From: an uncultured Oscillospiraceae bacterium
GTDB lineage: Bacteria > Bacillota > Clostridia > Oscillospirales > Oscillospiraceae
Direction of reading: 5' to 3'
DNA: 13,602 nt
Assembly: GCA_934668295.1 (NCBI GenBank)
Contig: CAKUND010000043.1
Location: 1 to 13,602, forward strand
Made by a program: the position numbers and the translations under genes. The notes under the pieces were generated by a model. The model ran no database searches. It was given only the letters and a program-made list of their open reading frames with translations, and had not been told where the DNA came from. Shown one piece after another: positions 11,855-13,602 of this stretch (positions are counted from its first letter, which is position 1; each line of letters begins with the position of its first letter).

Positions 11855-13602
11855 ATGTCTCACAAGTACGTTTATCTTTTCTCCGAAGGCAACGGCAAAA
11901 TGCGCGAGCTGCTCGGCGGCAAGGGCGCGAACCTGGCCGAAATGACCAACCTCGGCATGCCCGTCCCGCAGGGCTTCACCATCACGACCGAAGCCTGCAC
12001 GCAGTACTATAAGGATGACCACCAGATCAACGCCGAGATCGAGGCCGAGATCATGGAGTACGTCGAGAAGCTCGAGGAGATGACTGGCAAGAAGTTCGGC
12101 GATCTTTACAACCCGCTGCTCGTCTCTGTCCGCTCCGGCGCACGCGCTTCCATGCCCGGCATGATGGACACCATTCTGAATCTTGGCCTGAACGACGAGG
12201 TCGTCGTCGCCTTCGCCAAGAAGACCAACAATCCCCGCTTCGCATACGACTCTTATCGCCGCTTCATCCAGATGTACTCCGACGTCGTCATGGAGGTCGG
12301 CAAGAAGTATTTTGAGCAGCTCATCGACGAAATGAAGGAGAAGAAGGGCGTGAAGCTCGACACCGAGCTCGACGCCAACGATCTCAAGGAGCTGGCTGAG
12401 AAGTTTAAGGCCGAGTATAAGGACAAGCTCGGCGAGGAGTTCCCGCAGGATCCGAAAATGCAGCTCATGGGCGCCATCAAGGCCGTTTTCCGTTCCTGGG
12501 ACAACCCCCGTGCGATCTACTACCGCCGCATGAACGATATCCCCTCTGACTGGGGCACCGCTGTCAACGTCCAGTCCATGGTCTTCGGCAACACCGGCGA
12601 TACCTCCGGCACGGGCGTTGCCTTCACGCGCAACCCGGCGACCGGCGAAAAGAAGCTGTTCGGCGAATTCCTGATGAACGCGCAGGGCGAAGACGTCGTC
12701 GCCGGCGTCCGTACCCCGCAGACCATCGACCAGCTGGCCGAGGTCATGCCCGAGGCCTATAAGCAGTTCACCGACATCTGCGCCAAGCTCGAGTACCACT
12801 ACCGCGACATGCAGGACATGGAGTTCACCATTGAGGACAAGAAGCTCTACATGCTCCAGACCCGCAACGGCAAGCGCACCGCTGCCGCCGCGATGAAGAT
12901 CGCCTGCGATCTCGTCGACGAGGGCATGATCACCGAGGAAGAAGCCGTCGCCATGATCGACCCCAAGAGCCTCGATTCCCTCCTGCACCCGACGTTCGAC
13001 CCCGCCGCACTGAAGAAGGCCAAGGTCGTCGGCACGGGCCTGGCCGCGTCCCCGGGCGCTGCCTGCGGCAAGATCGTCTTCTCCGCCGAAACGGCAACCG
13101 ACTGGGCCAAGAACGGCACGAAGGTCGTCCTTGTCCGTCTGGAGACGTCACCTGAGGATATCGAGGGCATGCACTACGCGCAGGGCGTTCTGACCGTCCG
13201 CGGCGGCATGACCTCCCACGCGGCTGTCGTCGCCCGCGGCATGGGCACCTGCTGCGTCTCCGGCTGCGGCGCGATCAAGATGAACGAGGAAGCCAAGACC
13301 TTCGAGCTTTCCGGCAAGACCTATAAGGAAGGCGACTGGATCTCCATCGACGGCTCCACCGGCAATATCTACGGCGAGAAGATCAAGACTGCCGCCGCGA
13401 CCATCTCCGGCGATTTCGACCGCCTGATGGGCTGGGCCGACAAATTCCGCAAGCTGCAGGTCCGCACGAATGCCGACACCCCGCACGACGCGCAGCAGGC
13501 TGCTGCCTTCGGCGCAGAGGGCATCGGCCTGTGCCGCACCGAGCATATGTTCTTCGAGGCTGACCGCATCAAGGCCATGCGCGAGATGATCGTCTCCGAG
13601 AC
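11855..13602 (+). CDS. ppdK: Pyruvate, phosphate dikinase (3' end outside window)
   Basis: Interconverts pyruvate + ATP + Pi with phosphoenolpyruvate + AMP + PPi in the cytoplasm. In anaerobic Clostridia it often serves glycolysis or gluconeogenesis using PPi. 582 residues are visible of an expected 870-880. The N-terminal nucleotide-binding domain has LLGGKGANLAEM, the SVRSGARASMPGMMDTILNLG loop and, later, FTIEDKKLYMLQTRNGKRT. The swivelling phosphohistidine domain has GGMTSHAAVVARGMG with catalytic His at residue 455, the same number as in the Clostridium symbiosum enzyme. The PEP/pyruvate barrel begins before the edge (GIGLCRTEHMFFEADRI). That numbering and the GGAAAGGGG site favour the start at 11855. 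An in-frame ATG at 11798 would add 19 residues. The frame stays open to the edge, so no fault is seen. Confidence 0.96.
   Translation, partial: MSHKYVYLFSEGNGKMRELLGGKGANLAEMTNLGMPVPQGFTITTEACTQYYKDDHQINAEIEAEIMEYVEKLEEMTGKKFGDLYNPLLVSVRSGARASMPGMMDTILNLGLNDEVVVAFAKKTNNPRFAYDSYRRFIQMYSDVVMEVGKKYFEQLIDEMKEKKGVKLDTELDANDLKELAEKFKAEYKDKLGEEFPQDPKMQLMGAIKAVFRSWDNPRAIYYRRMNDIPSDWGTAVNVQSMVFGNTGDTSGTGVAFTRNPATGEKKLFGEFLMNAQGEDVVAGVRTPQTIDQLAEVMPEAYKQFTDICAKLEYHYRDMQDMEFTIEDKKLYMLQTRNGKRTAAAAMKIACDLVDEGMITEEEAVAMIDPKSLDSLLHPTFDPAALKKAKVVGTGLAASPGAACGKIVFSAETATDWAKNGTKVVLVRLETSPEDIEGMHYAQGVLTVRGGMTSHAAVVARGMGTCCVSGCGAIKMNEEAKTFELSGKTYKEGDWISIDGSTGNIYGEKIKTAAATISGDFDRLMGWADKFRKLQVRTNADTPHDAQQAAAFGAEGIGLCRTEHMFFEADRIKAMREMIVSE

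Noticed and set aside
11699..12988. A 429-residue minus-strand open frame opposite ppdK
   Set aside because: It is an antisense shadow of a highly conserved ppdK sequence, with no ribosome binding site or domain evidence.
1..13602. CRISPR arrays, tRNA or rRNA genes, insertion sequences, phage genes
   Set aside because: I saw no regularly spaced repeats, no cloverleaf-like sequence and no transposase, integrase or phage structural protein in any frame.

Overview
The window looks like chromosomal DNA from a high-GC, gut-type Clostridia, most like Oscillospiraceae/Ruminococcaceae. This rests on inference from family resemblance: a clostridial-type pyruvate phosphate dikinase, a single-chain glycyl-tRNA synthetase, the UPF0237/UPF0210 pair, a Firmicutes Noc protein, strong AGGAGG ribosome binding sites and GC-rich codons. 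No rRNA, tRNA, CRISPR array, transposase or phage gene was seen.

Layout from left to right. (1) 1-486 (+): the 3' end of glyQS, closed by a clean terminator. (2) 546-2187 (+): a two-gene unit, an ACT-domain protein (UPF0237) and its usual partner UPF0210/PFL-like. (3) 2307-3910 (-): a small membrane protein followed by an ArsB/NhaD/SLC13-like permease, ending at a strong hairpin terminator that faces the UPF0210 gene. (4) 4010-5282 (-): an unrecognised 198-aa protein followed by an HD-domain phosphohydrolase, driven by a near-consensus promoter. (5) 5445-7898 (+): a large MalT-type STAND/LuxR regulator with its own near-consensus promoter, divergent from unit 4. (6) 8000-9804 (+): a lipoprotein with an acidic, aromatic tail and a 61-aa two-helix membrane protein. 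(7) 9805-10733: a gene-free, hairpin-dense stretch of 929 bp that ends in a cluster of DnaA-box-like 9-mers and two tandem ATTTCCCGCC repeats. (8) 10734-11555 (+): a ParB-family protein with Noc-type DNA-recognition residues. (9) 11855 to the window edge (+): ppdK, pyruvate phosphate dikinase, incomplete at its 3' end.

The flanks are translation and central metabolism. The middle is a set of small independent units: transport, a possible nucleotide-signal HD enzyme, and a regulator beside an envelope lipoprotein. The most notable part is 9.8-11.6 kb. There a Noc-like protein sits directly downstream of DnaA-box-like sequences and tandem half-sites that match half of the known Noc-binding palindrome. 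This may be an origin-proximal or replication/division control locus. That interpretation is inference; the motifs themselves are visible in the sequence.
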